A model generated the notes under the pieces. It made no database searches. It was not told where the DNA came from and saw only the letters and a list, made by a program, of their open reading frames with translations. Of a DNA stretch of 64,000 nt, positions 62,174 to 64,000 are shown piece by piece. A program made the translations under genes and the position numbers. Positions within the stretch are counted from its first letter, which is position 1. The number at the start of each line of letters is the position of its first letter. Source of the stretch: Alphaproteobacteria bacterium (GTDB lineage: Bacteria; Pseudomonadota; Alphaproteobacteria; Rhodobacterales; Rhodobacteraceae); the NCBI GenBank assembly GCA_030425185.1, contig JAUIAU010000002.1:1-64000 (forward strand). Direction: 5' to 3'.

Positions 62174-62860
62174 ATGCAACGACGCCATTTCCTTTCGCTG
62201 GCCTCGGCCGCCGCGCTGAGTGCCTGCGTGAAGCCCGAGCCGGAGGTCACCCGCGCCGCGCCCGTCGCGCCGCCGCCGCCCGTGCCGGACTTCTACGCGG
62301 CGCTGACAGACGAGCCGCACCCGGTGCCCGCGATCCCGCCGGGCGTGGTCGATCCGCGCCTGTGGCGGCAGGAGGTCGATGCCCCCCCCTATGACGCCGT
62401 GCCGGGCGAGATCATCGTCGATCCGGACAACGGCTATCTCTACCTCATGCAGGAGGGGCGACGCGCCCTGCGCTATGGCGTGGGCGTCGGGGCCGCGGGC
62501 TTTGCGTGGGACGGCAAGGCGCAGGTCCAGTTCACCCGGGCCTGGCCGCGCTGGACCCCGCCCGCGACGATGATCGCGCGCCACCCCGAATACGAGCCGT
62601 ATTCGGCGGCGAACGGCGGGATGCCCGGCGGGCCGGACAACCCGCTCGGGGCTCGGGCACTCTACCTGTTCCAGGATGGGCGCGACACGCTCTATCGCAT
62701 CCACGGGGCCTGCGAGCCGGAGTACCTCGGCATGGCGGTGTCGGCGGGCTGCGTGCGGATGCTCGACCAGGACGTGATCCACCTCGCCGGGATCGTCCGC
62801 CATCATGCGCCGGTCACGGTGCTGCCGTCGCACGGGCCGGGCGCCGGGGCGCTCTACTGA
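62174..62860 (+). CDS. L,D-transpeptidase (YkuD family), probable lipoprotein
   Basis: 228 residues from ATG 62174 with AAGGAG ahead. The lipobox LSAC (Cys 18) after MQRRHFLSLASAAA implies lipoprotein export. The YkuD catalytic motif reads YRIHGACEPEYLGMAVSAGC with VRMLD (His about 177, Cys about 193, Arg about 195). The domain begins near EIIVDPDNGYLYLMQEGRRA. It makes 3-3 cross-links in peptidoglycan or attaches proteins to it, in the periplasm. It is a single-gene unit with a small hairpin in its leader (about 62095-62128). Confidence 0.92.
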   Translation: MQRRHFLSLASAAALSACVKPEPEVTRAAPVAPPPPVPDFYAALTDEPHPVPAIPPGVVDPRLWRQEVDAPPYDAVPGEIIVDPDNGYLYLMQEGRRALRYGVGVGAAGFAWDGKAQVQFTRAWPRWTPPATMIARHPEYEPYSAANGGMPGGPDNPLGARALYLFQDGRDTLYRIHGACEPEYLGMAVSAGCVRMLDQDVIHLAGIVRHHAPVTVLPSHGPGAGALY

Positions 62861-62934
62861 CCCGGCGGCGGGTGGCATTGCAGGGCGCAATGCGCTAGGG
62901 GCTGCGGTCAACGCTGAAAAAAGGACGTTTCCGC

Positions 62935-64000
62935 ATGACCACCTACCCGACCTATGGCCGGATCGACGGGCCCATCATCCTCATTGGCTTCGGCTCGATC
63001 GGCAAGGGCACGCTCCCGCTGATCGAGCGCCATTTCGACTTCGACGCGGACAAGCTGGTGGTGATCGAGCCGCGCAGCGACGCGCATACCTTTCTCGGCC
63101 AGCGCAAGTACCGCCACGTGCAGGAGGCGGTGACCCGCGAGAACTACCGCGAGCTGCTCGGCGGCCTGATCGAGCCCGGCCGCGGCTTCGTCGTGAACCT
63201 GAGCGTCGATACCTCGTCGCTCGACCTGATGCGCTTCTGCCGCGAGCAGGGCGTTCTGTATATCGATACCGTCGTCGAGCCCTGGGCGGGCTTCTACTTC
63301 GACACCGAGGACAATGCCGCGCGGACCAACTACGCGCTGCGGCAGGCGGTGCGCGACGAGAAGGCGGCGCATCCCGGCGGGACGACGGCGGTTAGCTGCT
63401 GCGGCGCGAACCCCGGCATGGTGTCGTGGTTCGTGAAGGAGGCGCTGCTGACGCTGGCCCGCGACACCGGGCGCGACGTGACCGTGCCGCAGACCCGCGA
63501 CGGCTGGGCGGCGCTGATGCAGGGCCTCGGCGTCAAGGGCGTCCACATCGCCGAGCGGGACACGCAGGCCCGCCGCGTGCCGCGCCCGCGCAACGTCTTC
63601 GTCAACACCTGGTCGGTCGAGGGCTTCATCGCCGAGGGCTTCCAGCCCGCCGAACTGGGCTGGGGCACGCATGAGACCTGGTTCCCCGACAACGGGCACC
63701 GGCACGCCTCCGGGTGCCAGGCCGGCATCTGGCTGGAGCGGCCCGGCGCGATTACCCGGGTTCACACCTGGTGCCCGACCCCGGGGCCGCAGTTCGGCTT
63801 CCTCGTCACGCATAACGAGGCGATCTCGATCTCGGACTACTACACCGTCGGCAGCGGCCCCGCGCCGGAGTTCCGGCCGACCTGCCACTACGCCTATCAT
63901 CCCTGCGACGATGCCGTGCTCAGCCTGCACGAGATGTTCGGCTCGGGCCGCCAGCAGGAGGTGCACCACATCCTGACCGAGGACGAGATCGTCGAGGGCA
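62935..64000 (+). CDS. Homospermidine synthase (3' end cut by window edge)
   Basis: At least 355 codons from ATG 62935, with AAAAAAGGA ahead. The Rossmann start GPIILIGFGSIGKGTLPLIE is followed by LVVIEPRSDAHTFLGQRKYR, CREQGVLYIDTVVEPWAGFY, GGTTAVSCCGANPGMVSWFV and HNEAISISDYYTVGSGPAPE. These are characteristic of bacterial homospermidine synthase, which joins putrescine or spermidine units using NAD to make homospermidine. It is the normal route to triamine polyamines in many alphaproteobacteria. The last part of the protein lies outside the window. Confidence 0.93.
   Translation, partial: MTTYPTYGRIDGPIILIGFGSIGKGTLPLIERHFDFDADKLVVIEPRSDAHTFLGQRKYRHVQEAVTRENYRELLGGLIEPGRGFVVNLSVDTSSLDLMRFCREQGVLYIDTVVEPWAGFYFDTEDNAARTNYALRQAVRDEKAAHPGGTTAVSCCGANPGMVSWFVKEALLTLARDTGRDVTVPQTRDGWAALMQGLGVKGVHIAERDTQARRVPRPRNVFVNTWSVEGFIAEGFQPAELGWGTHETWFPDNGHRHASGCQAGIWLERPGAITRVHTWCPTPGPQFGFLVTHNEAISISDYYTVGSGPAPEFRPTCHYAYHPCDDAVLSLHEMFGSGRQQEVHHILTEDEIVEG

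Overview
The window looks like chromosomal DNA of a high-GC alphaproteobacterium, most likely Rhodobacteraceae/Roseobacteraceae in the broad sense. This rests on the extreme third-position GC bias, on family-typical proteins (DUF1489, DUF938, TIGR02300, membrane-anchored MoeB/ThiF, Hint-domain protein, GcvT-fused FAD oxidoreductase, short HisG with HisZ, B12-dependent NrdJ), and on recurring copies of a GAGTATTT...CCAAGAAGAA element. Gene density is high, and no IS element, prophage or CRISPR array was seen. Both ends cut a gene: a UbiA-type prenyltransferase on the left and homospermidine synthase on the right.

Layout. 1-4.3 kb: UbiA-family enzyme with a degenerate HAD domain, a Sel1-repeat envelope protein, a membrane protein and a winged-helix protein beside a 0.5-kb empty stretch. 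4.5-11.5 kb: a LysR regulator divergent from a complete urea transporter operon urtABCDE. 11.5-13.6 kb: a solitary VirD4/TraG-like ATPase, tRNA-Ala(GGC) with its own promoter and terminator, and a TIGR02300 protein. 13.7-20 kb: YgjP metallopeptidase, GntR regulator, GST, a cobinamide kinase/phosphatase pair, and rpoH overlapping a ChaN-like gene that appears to start at ATT; then coaBC, dut and a MoeB-like E1 enzyme. 21.6-25.4 kb: an amino-acid ABC binding protein and permease with no ATPase, and an M3 peptidase. 25-32.5 kb: CDF transporter, capsule-type protein, SH3 protein, 2-hydroxyacid dehydrogenase, FAD oxidoreductase, DUF938 methyltransferase, AhpD-like protein behind an FNR-type box, and EF-hand protein.

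32.6-46.8 kb: a DMGDH-like GcvT-family oxidoreductase, htpX, and a seven-gene minus-strand set xdhA-xdhB-xdhC-ATPase-permease-permease-binding protein. The set joins BMP-type purine/nucleoside uptake to xanthine oxidation. An arsR-SRPBCC pair follows, with two matching dyad operators. 46.9-54.5 kb: dnaE, slyX, hisS-hisZ-hisG and DUF1489. 54.6-64 kb: nrdJ, convergent iron-transport genes fbpA and fbpB, a Hint-domain protein, rpsD between UUCG-loop terminators, an L,D-transpeptidase and homospermidine synthase.

Most of the window is ordinary housekeeping and transport, and I found no convincing new multi-gene system. The observations most worth a second look are the dispersed repeat (one copy lies in frame inside nrdJ), the non-canonical start of the ChaN-like gene, the lone VirD4-like ATPase, the degenerate HAD module fused to UbiA, the arsR operator pair with a possibly leaderless promoter, and a tiny open frame behind the GcvT-family gene. 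Family assignments come from reading the translated sequence; no database search was run.
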